The notes under the pieces were generated by a model. The model was not told the DNA's origin. It ran no database searches and saw only the letters and a list, made by a program, of their open reading frames with translations. DNA of 64,000 nt from an uncultured Flavobacteriales bacterium (GTDB taxonomy: Bacteria; Bacteroidota; Bacteroidia; Flavobacteriales_D; Parvicellaceae): positions 1,860,001 through 1,924,000 of the forward strand of contig CALSRM010000003.1 of assembly GCA_943788755.1 (NCBI GenBank). The letters are read 5' to 3'. Positions 26,938-35,518 of the stretch are shown here, one piece after another. How positions within the stretch are numbered: the stretch's first letter is position 1; each line of letters starts with the position of its first letter. A program made the translations under genes and the position numbers.

Positions 26938-28284
26938 ATGTTTGATAATTTATCCGATAAATTTGACAGAGCCTTTAAGGTATTAAAAGGTCATGGTCAA
27001 ATAACAGAAATAAATGTTGCAGAAACCTTAAAAGAAGTTAGAAGGGCTTTACTAGATGCTGATGTTAATTTTAAAACTGCCAAAGATTTTACAACTAGGG
27101 TAAAAGAAAAAGCATTAGGAGAAAACGTTCTTACCACAATTTCTCCCGGTCAGTTAATGACTAAAATTGTTCATGACGAGTTGAAGGATTTAATGGGCGG
27201 TGAAAATGTAGAGCTCAGTTTTCAAGGAAATCCCGGGATTATATTAATGTCTGGTTTGCAAGGATCAGGTAAGACCACATTTTCCGGGAAATTAGCGAAC
27301 TACCTTAAAACTAAAAAAGATAAAAAACCTTTGTTGGTAGCCTGTGATGTTTATAGGCCGGCTGCAATTGATCAATTGCATGTAGTTGGAGAGCAAATAG
27401 GCGTAGAAGTATACTCAAATCGAGAATTAACTAACCCTGTTGAAATAGCTCAAAAAGGAATTCAACATGCGCGCAGTAATGGATTCAATGTCGTAATCGT
27501 AGATACAGCAGGTCGTTTAGCTGTTGATGAGCAGATGATGGATGAGATTGAAAAGGTCAAAAGAGCCATTCAACCCACAGAAACATTATTTGTAGTAGAT
27601 TCTATGACAGGTCAAGATGCGGTTAATACTGCAAAAACTTTTGATGAAAGAATTGATTTTGATGGAGTTGTTTTAACCAAGTTAGATGGTGATACGCGTG
27701 GTGGAGCTGCCTTGTCAATTAAAACGGTAGTAAATAAACCTATTAAATTTATTGGTACTGGAGAGAAGATGGAAGCAATTGATATTTTCTATCCAGAAAG
27801 AATGGCTGACCGTATTCTTGGAATGGGAGATGTGGTTTCTTTGGTTGAGCGTGCTCAAGAAAACTTTGATGAAGAAGAAGCGAAAAAGCTCCATAAAAAA
27901 ATACAAAAGAATAAATTCGATTTTGATGATTTCCTTTCTCAGATAAAGCAAATCAAGAAAATGGGAAATATGAAAGATTTGATGGGTATGGTTCCTGGAA
28001 TGCGCAAGGCAATGAAAGGTGTTGAAGTTGATGATGATTCATTTACTCCAATTGAAGCAATCATCAATTCGATGACGCCTAAGGAAAGAGCAAATCCAGA
28101 GATACTTAAAACAAGTAGACGTCAAAGAATTGCTAAAGGAAGTGGAACATCGATTCAAGATGTAAATAAACTGATGAAGCAGTTTGAAGATATGCGTAAA
28201 ATGATGAAGCTGATGTCCAATAAAAAGAACATGGCTAACATGATGCGTCAAATGAAAGGAATGGGCGGTAAAATGCCTTCGTAA
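26938..28284 (+). CDS. ffh: Signal recognition particle protein (Ffh, SRP54)
   Basis: This 448-residue GTPase binds signal sequences and the SRP RNA to target proteins to the membrane. The N domain (1-90) contains EVRRALLDADVNFKT; the G domain has GLQGSGKTTFSGKLA, DTAGRLAVDE, and TKLDGDTRGGAAL. The C-terminal M domain is Met-rich (MMKLMSNKKNMANMMRQMKG) with the RNA-binding ERANPEILKTSRRQRIAKGSG region. Length and order of domains are standard. folD follows 63 bases downstream on the same strand. Confidence 0.96.
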   Translation: MFDNLSDKFDRAFKVLKGHGQITEINVAETLKEVRRALLDADVNFKTAKDFTTRVKEKALGENVLTTISPGQLMTKIVHDELKDLMGGENVELSFQGNPGIILMSGLQGSGKTTFSGKLANYLKTKKDKKPLLVACDVYRPAAIDQLHVVGEQIGVEVYSNRELTNPVEIAQKGIQHARSNGFNVVIVDTAGRLAVDEQMMDEIEKVKRAIQPTETLFVVDSMTGQDAVNTAKTFDERIDFDGVVLTKLDGDTRGGAALSIKTVVNKPIKFIGTGEKMEAIDIFYPERMADRILGMGDVVSLVERAQENFDEEEAKKLHKKIQKNKFDFDDFLSQIKQIKKMGNMKDLMGMVPGMRKAMKGVEVDDDSFTPIEAIINSMTPKERANPEILKTSRRQRIAKGSGTSIQDVNKLMKQFEDMRKMMKLMSNKKNMANMMRQMKGMGGKMPS

Positions 28285-28347
28285 AATAGATAATAGGCTT
28301 GAGTTTCTGTTTTATAAACCAACGTCTAATATTAATAGTCATAAATT

Positions 28348-29220
28348 ATGGTATTACTAGACGGGAAAAAAACAGCACAAGATATTCAGTTAGAGATAGC
28401 TGAAAAGGTTAAATGTTTGAAAGCAGACGGGAAGAAAACGCCTCATTTGGCCGCAATACTTGTTGGTGGTGATGGTGCAAGTTTAACCTATGTAAATGCA
28501 AAAGTAAAAGCATGTGAGAAAGTGGGATTTGAATCTACTTTGGTTCATATTGATGCAACTACCTCGGAGGAGGATTTATTGAATAAGATTGATGAATTAA
28601 ACAATGATGATGCTATAGATGGCTTTATTGTTCAGTTACCATTGCCAAAGCATATTGACGAAGCAAAAGTAACGCTAGCTGTATCTCCTCGCAAAGATGT
28701 AGATGGGTTTCATCCGGAGAATATTGGTAAAATGTGTTTAAATTTACCAACCTTTTTGCCAGCTACTCCGAATGGGGTTTTAGAAATGCTAAAGCGCTAT
28801 AATATTGAAACTTCTGGAAAGCATTGTGTTGTAATTGGAAGAAGTCACATTGTAGGTTCCCCAATGAGTATTTTAATGGCTCGAAATGGTAATCCAGGAA
28901 ACGCAACAGTAACACTGACTCACAGTAGAACTTCAAACTTGAAGGAAATATGTGCTACTGCTGATATTTTAATTGCAGCCGTTGGTAGGCCATTGTTTGT
29001 CACTGCTGATATGGTGAAGGAAGGCGCAGTAGTCGTTGATGTGGGAATTCATAGAGTAGAGGACTCTTCAAAAAAATCAGGATTCAAATTAATTGGCGAT
29101 GTCGATTTTGCAAATGTTTCGGAAAAATGTTCGCACATTTCTCCAGTTCCCGGAGGTGTAGGTCCGATGACGATTGCTTCTCTAATGATGAATACCTTGT
29201 CAGCGATTGAATTGAAATAG
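28348..29220 (+). CDS. folD: Bifunctional methylenetetrahydrofolate dehydrogenase / cyclohydrolase
   Basis: This 290-residue enzyme interconverts 5,10-methylene-THF and 10-formyl-THF. It has the catalytic Lys in [23 protein letters not shown], the NADP-binding [18 protein letters not shown] and the C-terminal [18 protein letters not shown] signature. The Met after SPMSIL and the short inserted [12 protein letters not shown] loop are common in Bacteroidota. It probably shares the ffh transcript. Confidence 0.96.
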   Translation: MVLLDGKKTAQDIQLEIAEKVKCLKADGKKTPHLAAILVGGDGASLTYVNAKVKACEKVGFESTLVHIDATTSEEDLLNKIDELNNDDAIDGFIVQLPLPKHIDEAKVTLAVSPRKDVDGFHPENIGKMCLNLPTFLPATPNGVLEMLKRYNIETSGKHCVVIGRSHIVGSPMSILMARNGNPGNATVTLTHSRTSNLKEICATADILIAAVGRPLFVTADMVKEGAVVVDVGIHRVEDSSKKSGFKLIGDVDFANVSEKCSHISPVPGGVGPMTIASLMMNTLSAIELK

Positions 29221-29451
29221 TTACTTCATTGAATCGAATGAATAAAGAATTTGTAGTTCCGGGTCATTTTTTTTCCGTTGAAGGACACTTATAACTAATT
29301 TTACTGAGGATGTTCATACTCCGAATACAGTTGCATAGAAATTGTTACAGCATCAATTATTTGTAATTTTATTGTCGAAGTGGTTATAAAGAAAACAAAA
29401 GTGGGTGACAAATTGGTGTCTGTTTGTTTTTGTTATGAATAGACTTGGATA

Positions 29452-29483
29452 TTGTTTAATGTTTTTGTATTTTTATTAAACAA
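29452..29483 (+). promoter_or_regulatory. AT-rich hairpin in the 5' region of the large secreted protein gene
   Basis: TTGTTTAAT (29452-29460) and ATTAAACAA (29475-29483) form a perfect 9-bp inverted repeat whose end is 12 bases before the ATG. It could be a transcript stem or a protein-binding site. The stem is almost all A-T, so the structure would be weak. Confidence 0.35.
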
Positions 29484-29495
29484 AATTAAAATTAT

Positions 29496-31886
29496 ATGAA
29501 AAAGCTCATTGTGTTTTCAGTACTTTGTCTTTTGAGCGGTACTTTTTTTTCGCAGTCTTGTAGCGATTATAGAATAAGGTTGTCTCGAACAAATTCCTTT
29601 TTTTGCGATGGATGGGAAGGCAATTCGATAGCAGTAAAAATAAATAATGTAATTGTATATCCAGATGTCACGCTTAGTTCAAATCAAAATGTTTTTGATT
29701 TTTACTTTCCCGTCAACACTGATGATGTGGTAAGTGTTTTATTTAAACGAAATGGAAGCGATGCGGATTGTTGTAAATATGAAATTTTCGATGGCAGCAA
29801 TAATCTCCTTGAAACGAGAAATGGCGATGGCACAGGATCTAATGGTGGCCCTGAAAATGTAATGGGTTTATTAGCCTGTCCTAGTGGATTTAAGTGCGGT
29901 ACTTACAAAATTGAGATGTTCGATTATTACGGCAATGGATGGGGCGGCTCTTTTGTGCAAGTTTACATAAATGGCAACCCAGAGGTCATTGGTGAATTCG
30001 AAAACTTGAGCAATGCTTGGGCAGATACCGAAGATGTATCTTTTAGTGTTGAATCTGGAGATTCAATTGACATAGTTTGGATGCCTGATCCGAGCGTTTC
30101 TTACTCATTTTATTATAGCTTTATAGCCTACAAAGTCTTTGACGAAAATGACAGTTTGTTAGCTTTTGTAGAGACATTTGATACGACTGTATTGGCTAAT
30201 ACTTACAATTTATTATCCTGTCCAAATATACTTCCTTCAGCTAGCTTCACATCAACAACAACTTCTACGTGTTCTGGCTTGGTCGACTTTTTTGATGCTT
30301 CTTCCAATAATCCAACGCAATGGCTTTGGAACTTTGGAGATGGAAATACAGATACTATTCAAAATCCATCTCACAATTATGTAAACTCAGGATTTTACAA
30401 TGTAACCCTTACAGTAACCAATACATCTGGGAGCAACACATTGATATCTAATAATTATATCTCAGTAAATATAGGGGCTGCTTATCCTATTGCAGTTTCA
30501 TGTGTTCCGAATACACAAGACGGCTCATTGGGTTTTGGGATTACCAATGTGGCATTAGGAAACCTTAATCGATCCTCTGGTGACGCATCCGAGGGGTATT
30601 CAGATTTTACCTGTGATTCAACAGCTCTTTTTATTGGCTATACATATCCAGTTACTATTACCCATGACAATCCAACTTTCCATCAGTGTGCTGTATGGAT
30701 TGATTATAATAATGATGGTTTTTTTGATAACGCTTCTGAGCAAATTATTTATTCCCCAAGTTCTTTGTTTACGGAAGGAGATTTCCAAGTTCCATCTTCC
30801 GCTGTTTTAAATGTTCCTTTGCGGATGAGGGTTTGGGCGGATTACGATTTAGCTGCCGCAGCGGATCCTTGTGCGTCACCTCAATTTGGCCAGATTGAAG
30901 ATTACACTATTTTTATACTGCAAAACACTTCGCCGCCTTCTGCAGATTTTTCTAGTAATATTTCCTATACATGTGATGGTATTGTTCAGTTTTCGGATCT
31001 TTCAACAAATGCGCCTTTTGCCTGGCAGTGGGACTTTGGAGATGGTAACACTTCGGTCGCTCAAAACCCCAATCACACCTATATAAACGATGGTGTTTAT
31101 AATGTTCAAATGACATCCTCAAATGCATTCGGAGACGGAATAATCACAAAAATGTCTTTAGTTGAGGTGAATATTGCAGATAATCTAATTCCTGCAGACT
31201 GTTATCCTGGCACTGTAGATTATTGTTGTGGATATGGAATAGAAAATGTAGTTTTTAACTCAATTGATAATTCATCATTCAATTCTAGTGAGGGGTATGT
31301 TGACTTTTCTTGTGAAAATCAAACTATTGTAAATATAGGAGATTCCTACTCAATAAATATTTCGACCGGACTAGACAATCCTCAAGACACTAAGGTTTGG
31401 TTAGATATCGATAATAATGGCTTTTTTGATAATGATGAATTATTGTTAGAAGCGTATAATGCATATAGCTTTAGTGCTAATATTACTATCCCTTCCGCTT
31501 CATTACTTAACACTCCGATTAGGATGAGGATTTCGTCCGATGAGGTAGGGAATAATTTTGGACCTTGTGATAATTTGATTAGAGGTCAGGCAGAAGATTA
31601 TGCTGTAATTGTGAATGATGCTACTCGTCTTAAAGATAACGATTCTTTTAATTTCAAAATGTACCCAAATCCTTCCAGTGGCATTGTTACTTTTGATATA
31701 GGAAATACTGAATTAGATAAAATCAGCATATATAGTTTAATGGGGAAGAAAATAGTTGATTATACTTTTTCATCACCCTCAACCTCAATAAAGCTAGATC
31801 TTAATGAATTGAAAACAGGATCTTATTTAGTTGAATTAATTGACTCAAGCGGTTTTAGGTCAGTTAAAACATTGGTTATTCAATAA
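29496..31886 (+). CDS. Type IX-secreted protein with PKD and GEVED repeats
   Basis: This 796-residue protein starts with a signal peptide (MKKLIVFSVLCLLSGTFFSQ). Two Cys- and Gly-rich segments follow (about 21-110 and 130-235), the second with DYYGNGWGGSFVQVYING. Two PKD domains (about 250-330 and 485-565) each contain the WxWDFGDGN-type motif (WLWNFGDGN, WQWDFGDGN). Each is followed by a GEVED-type domain ending in GQIEDYTI or GQAEDYAV. Residues about 718-796 are a Por/type A sorting domain (FKMYPNPSSGIVTFDIGN...), which directs export by the type IX system. It is likely a surface adhesin or a protein binding polymers. It converges on the SUMF1-like gene. Confidence 0.92.
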   Translation: MKKLIVFSVLCLLSGTFFSQSCSDYRIRLSRTNSFFCDGWEGNSIAVKINNVIVYPDVTLSSNQNVFDFYFPVNTDDVVSVLFKRNGSDADCCKYEIFDGSNNLLETRNGDGTGSNGGPENVMGLLACPSGFKCGTYKIEMFDYYGNGWGGSFVQVYINGNPEVIGEFENLSNAWADTEDVSFSVESGDSIDIVWMPDPSVSYSFYYSFIAYKVFDENDSLLAFVETFDTTVLANTYNLLSCPNILPSASFTSTTTSTCSGLVDFFDASSNNPTQWLWNFGDGNTDTIQNPSHNYVNSGFYNVTLTVTNTSGSNTLISNNYISVNIGAAYPIAVSCVPNTQDGSLGFGITNVALGNLNRSSGDASEGYSDFTCDSTALFIGYTYPVTITHDNPTFHQCAVWIDYNNDGFFDNASEQIIYSPSSLFTEGDFQVPSSAVLNVPLRMRVWADYDLAAAADPCASPQFGQIEDYTIFILQNTSPPSADFSSNISYTCDGIVQFSDLSTNAPFAWQWDFGDGNTSVAQNPNHTYINDGVYNVQMTSSNAFGDGIITKMSLVEVNIADNLIPADCYPGTVDYCCGYGIENVVFNSIDNSSFNSSEGYVDFSCENQTIVNIGDSYSINISTGLDNPQDTKVWLDIDNNGFFDNDELLLEAYNAYSFSANITIPSASLLNTPIRMRISSDEVGNNFGPCDNLIRGQAEDYAVIVNDATRLKDNDSFNFKMYPNPSSGIVTFDIGNTELDKISIYSLMGKKIVDYTFSSPSTSIKLDLNELKTGSYLVELIDSSGFRSVKTLVIQ

Positions 31887-31973
31887 ATTTGAAAATCAGA
31901 AGTTCTGTTTACTATTTCCTGTTCGTATTTATAACTCAATTCCTTCTTAATTAATAAATGGATGCTGCAACTG

Positions 31974-33581
31974 CTATTTGTTGTCCGATTTAACCTTAGT
32001 ACTTCCTACAAATCGAAAACCAATATATGGAGAGGCTCCTTTATAAAGTTCGGAAGATTTAATCTGCAGGTAGTAGGGAAGACTTCCCCAAGAACCTCCT
32101 TTTGTAATACTTGAATCCGCTATCATTTCAGCTACATTTCCACTCATACAATACACGCCATAGTTGTTAGGATGGTAGCTGTTTACTGGTCCTGTTATCA
32201 ATGAGCCATCTTGGGCAGAAGCATCTCTTAGTTCTGACTCGGAAATCCCAGATACTAAATATGTACTTCCAATGTCTAAAACCCACCTATCTTTAGCTGG
32301 TCTGTAATTACACAACATGCATCCTTTAGCATTTCGAATGTGTGGTCCTCCCCAAGGATAAGGACTTTCTTGCAATCCTCCTCTGGCAGCTAGTTCCCAT
32401 TCTTTTGCTGATGGTAATCTGAATTCATAATTTTGATATTTCCTTTTAGGAAACTTATTGTATTCTTCGGTGAGCCAATTACAGAAAACTTCGGCTCCCT
32501 CTTTGGTAATATTTACAACAGGGTAATTACTGTAATTAGGGTGAGTAGTATAGTCATTTTCAATTACAGCAGGGTAGTCCATTTCTGTTATCCATAAGCT
32601 ATTATCACTTGCATATTTTTGATTCGATGCACTTTCAAGAAAAAGGTTGTAAAGTTGATTGCTCACCTCATATCGACTTATTAGAAAGCTATTATCTCTT
32701 GAAATTTCCGTAAGCATACTTTCAATAAGTTTAGCGCTTAATTCAATTTCTTTTTTAGGCTTTAATGTTTTGAAATCAACAACCTCAATAAAGTATCTAA
32801 ATCCGATTTTGCTGCTTGCTTCTGTGAAACCTGCATATTCATCTTTTCCATCAATCTCCAGAAATGGTGCACGACTTCTCCAACTACCTCCTTTCGTTCT
32901 GCCATCTTCAAAAACCATCTCGGCTACATTCCCACTCATATTATATAACCCATATGCGTTTGGCCAATACGAATATACAGTAGCTGTTACATCAGCATAA
33001 TCATTGAAACTACCAGTAACACCCATGTAATCGCCCCTTCTTCTTAAATAATTTGCCTTTATTTGTCCTTTGAATTTTTTGTCCGTTCTTCTCATTTCTT
33101 CCCCTTTCCATGGAAAAATTGCATTTGGATTTCCCCCTCTAGCTGCTAGCTCCCATTCTGCTTCGGTAGGAAGTCGAACATTTATCTTTTGTACAGGGTG
33201 TTTTGGGTCATTGCTAAACTTATCGTTCAATATCATTTCCAGCCATTCACAATAGCTTTCTGCTTTTTCTTTTGTTAAACCTACCAACGGGTAGTTGCGA
33301 TAAGCAGGATGTCGGAAATAATATTTTACATAAGGTTCTGCCTTTCTAAGGTTATTTCTCCATACTGCAGTGTCAGGAAGCATTTGGTTATGAGCTTCGA
33401 TACCTTTATTTTTCTTTAGATAATATAAATATTCGAGATATTGTAAGTTGGTTAACTCAGTTTTAGCTGCCCATAGAAAGTTTGCTTTAATAGGTTTGCA
33501 GTTAAGAATTTCAAAATCAGCTTTAGGTTCCTGTGCAAAACAATTATTACAGATAAGTATAAGAACAAATAAGTATTTCAT
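31974..33581 (-). CDS. Tandem SUMF1/FGE-sulfatase-like protein, probably non-catalytic
   Basis: This 535-residue exported protein (MKYLFVLILICNNCFAQ leader) holds two formylglycine-generating-enzyme-like domains at about 30-270 and 285-530. Both copies show the same landmarks: YPVVN/YPLVGL...CxWL, RLPxxxEWELAARGG, YGLYNMSGNVAEM or YGVYCMSGNVAEM, GGSW and IGFR. Neither copy has a Cys in the region after GGSW where catalytic FGE cysteines lie, so formylglycine formation is unlikely. The fold resembles gliding/secretion proteins GldJ and GldK, but I cannot assign it to either, and neither is usually a tandem duplicate. A structural role at the cell envelope is inferred. Confidence 0.86.
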   Translation of the reverse strand: MKYLFVLILICNNCFAQEPKADFEILNCKPIKANFLWAAKTELTNLQYLEYLYYLKKNKGIEAHNQMLPDTAVWRNNLRKAEPYVKYYFRHPAYRNYPLVGLTKEKAESYCEWLEMILNDKFSNDPKHPVQKINVRLPTEAEWELAARGGNPNAIFPWKGEEMRRTDKKFKGQIKANYLRRRGDYMGVTGSFNDYADVTATVYSYWPNAYGLYNMSGNVAEMVFEDGRTKGGSWRSRAPFLEIDGKDEYAGFTEASSKIGFRYFIEVVDFKTLKPKKEIELSAKLIESMLTEISRDNSFLISRYEVSNQLYNLFLESASNQKYASDNSLWITEMDYPAVIENDYTTHPNYSNYPVVNITKEGAEVFCNWLTEEYNKFPKRKYQNYEFRLPSAKEWELAARGGLQESPYPWGGPHIRNAKGCMLCNYRPAKDRWVLDIGSTYLVSGISESELRDASAQDGSLITGPVNSYHPNNYGVYCMSGNVAEMIADSSITKGGSWGSLPYYLQIKSSELYKGASPYIGFRFVGSTKVKSDNK

Positions 33582-33822
33582 GTGGTTTTTACGGGTATAA
33601 CAATCAAATGGAAAATAGTTACAGTAAATTATATAAATAGGTTTAAATCCTAAAGGATAGAACTTTTTTGAATCAATTATGTTTCAGTTGATAGGTTAGA
33701 TTGCAGTTTTCAATCTAACTAATAATTAAATCAATAATTAAAAGCATTGAATTACAAAATAAAAGATTCCGTTTTAATAGTTCTGTACAAGCCCTTATAG
33801 TTGCAAGGAGCTATTAAAGATC

Positions 33823-33855
33823 TTGAATAAGATTACAATATATTTTGTACATTTG
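33823..33855 (+). promoter_or_regulatory. Promoter of the cold-shock-domain gene
   Basis: TTG (33823-33825), 22 bases, TACATTTG (33848-33855): a full match to TTG-N17-23-TAnnTTTG. The predicted start is about 20 bases before the ATG at 33884. The rest of the 302-base gap from 33582 holds nothing I recognise. Confidence 0.6.
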
Positions 33856-33883
33856 TTGACAACATTTCTAAACACATTATTGA

Positions 33884-34345
33884 ATGGCGAGATCGCAAGA
33901 AACATTTGGAAAAAAGGAAAAAGAGAAAAAACGTTTGAAAAAACGAGAACGTGAGGATAAGCTTCAAAAAGCAGGCTGAGCGCAAAGAAAACTCTAATAA
34001 AGGAGGAAGTTTGGATTCGATGTTGGCCTATGTCGATGAGTTTGGGAATATATCTCAGATACTCCCCCAGATCCAACAGTGAAGAGAGAAGAGGTAGATG
34101 CAGAAAGTATTGAGCTCGGTGTTCCCAAGAGAGAAGAAATTGTTATGGATGCCGTTCGAAAAGGAAAGGTTGAATTTTTCAATGATCAGAAAGGGTTTGG
34201 TTTTATAAAAGAAGATGAAACACAAGAAAAATTCTTTGTACACGTTCACGGTTGTACAGAGGTCATTGTAGAAAATGATAAAGTTTCATTTGAATTAGAA
34301 CAAGGACTTAAAGGACTAAACTGCGTTCGCGTAAAAAAGATTTAA
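33884..34345 (+). CDS. Cold-shock-domain protein, frame broken twice
   Basis: Reading across two shifts gives a protein of about 152 residues: MARSQETFGKKEKEKKR, a Lys/Arg/Glu-rich N-terminus, GGSLDSMLAYVDEFGNIS and a C-terminal cold-shock domain with GKVEFFNDQKGFGFIKED. This matches a common Bacteroidota protein with a basic N-terminal tail and a CspA-like nucleic-acid-binding domain. As given, frame 1 stops at 33977-33979. An extra A in the run near 33966-33970 and an extra dinucleotide near 34053-34056 (TCTC where TC is expected) are enough to explain it. The net change is three bases, so the start and end share a frame. Sequencing error or a real pseudogene are both possible. Confidence 0.78.
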
Positions 34346-34368
34346 TCATAACAGTAGTTATATTTATT

Positions 34369-34395
34369 AAAGACGGACTAGTTCCGTCTTTTTTA
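34369..34395 (+). terminator. Intrinsic terminator of the cold-shock gene
   Basis: AGACGGA (34371-34377) and TCCGTCT (34383-34389), extended by two A-T pairs, form a 9-bp stem with a 5-base loop and a run of T residues. It lies 24 bases after the stop codon. Confidence 0.85.
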
Positions 34396-34491
34396 TGCCT
34401 ATCTAGAAAAATAGATTATTTAGCTGAATGGTAATCAAGGATAACTTATATACAGCACAAAGTTTCTGTGAAATAAATTCCACAATCTTAT

Positions 34492-35268
34492 CTAAACGGT
34501 CTTAACAAACAATTCTCTATCAAATCGAATTCTAGGTCCATAGATTCCATTTTTTGCTCTTTTTCCAACACTTATCGCCATACAGATTTTAGCAGACCCT
34601 GGAAGTTCAAGTAAGTCATGAACTCTGTTTTCATCCAATCCTTCCATAGGGCAGGAGTCGTATCCATAAGAACGAAAAGCTAACATTAAGTTTTGACACG
34701 CTAAGGCAGTCGATTTATGTGCCCAAGTCCTCATATCAGATTTTGAAGCTGGACCTCTTGGTGTAGGTTTTTTAAGTCCCATAAAAAACAAAACAACTTT
34801 TTTAATTGCTCCTTTAATGCCCAAAGGACCTTGGTCATAAGCTAAAGGAACAATTTTGTTGTAATATTGAATAGCAGCGTTAGGTGTTTTGACTTCATCC
34901 TGTTCTTCAAAAGCCTGTAGCATTAACTTTCGAGTTGTCCTCCACATTTCAGGACAAGCAACCGCAACAATAATTTCCGGAGCAGTGGCAGCTGCTGGTT
35001 GATTTAAGCAATAATTATTCAATAATTTTCTTTTATCTTTTGATTTAACCCAGTAAAATTGCCAAGGTTGGAGATTCGATGAGTTGGGCGCTAATAAAGC
35101 CAAATCAAGACATTTTTCAATTACTTCCTCAGGAACAGGCTCATCTGTATAAACTCTACAACTTCTCCTGCTATTAACTAATTTGGTGAAATCAGCTGAA
35201 TTCTGATAGTCAGATTCTTCTTTGTAATTTAAATCTGGAATTTTAGAAAATATATCAACTTTAGCCAT
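34492..35268 (-). CDS. Nitroreductase family protein
   Basis: I prefer the ATG at 35268 (MAKVDIFSKIPDLN), 19 codons inside a longer frame. The 258-residue flavoprotein has NSRRSCRVYTDEPVPEE, the FMN-contact SRRSxR motif, LAPNSSNLQPWQFYWV in the conserved APSxxNxQPW region, and AFRSYGYDSCPMEG near the end. The C-terminal ISVGKRAKNG is also typical of the family. It should use FMN and NAD(P)H, but the substrate is unknown. An insert of about 70 residues between the N-terminal core and GYDSCPMEG makes it longer than the smallest nitroreductases. Confidence 0.9.
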   Translation of the reverse strand: MAKVDIFSKIPDLNYKEESDYQNSADFTKLVNSRRSCRVYTDEPVPEEVIEKCLDLALLAPNSSNLQPWQFYWVKSKDKRKLLNNYCLNQPAAATAPEIIVAVACPEMWRTTRKLMLQAFEEQDEVKTPNAAIQYYNKIVPLAYDQGPLGIKGAIKKVVLFFMGLKKPTPRGPASKSDMRTWAHKSTALACQNLMLAFRSYGYDSCPMEGLDENRVHDLLELPGSAKICMAISVGKRAKNGIYGPRIRFDRELFVKTV

Positions 35269-35518
35269 TTGTTTTATTTTAGATTGTAAAAATATATATT
35301 CAATTGAATTATTAATAATAACCAAATTAATTCATGAAATTTTATTTTCTAGGGTTCATTTATGCAGTTACTAAATACTGTATCGTAAAAATTGAAAAAA
35401 AGAAATCAGTTTTGGCAAATTAAATATCATTTATTTTTCAATAAAACAAAGATTAGTACATTATGTTTTAGCGTATTTAAGTACATTGTCATGTTTTAAA
35501 TAATAAGGTATTAGGGAT

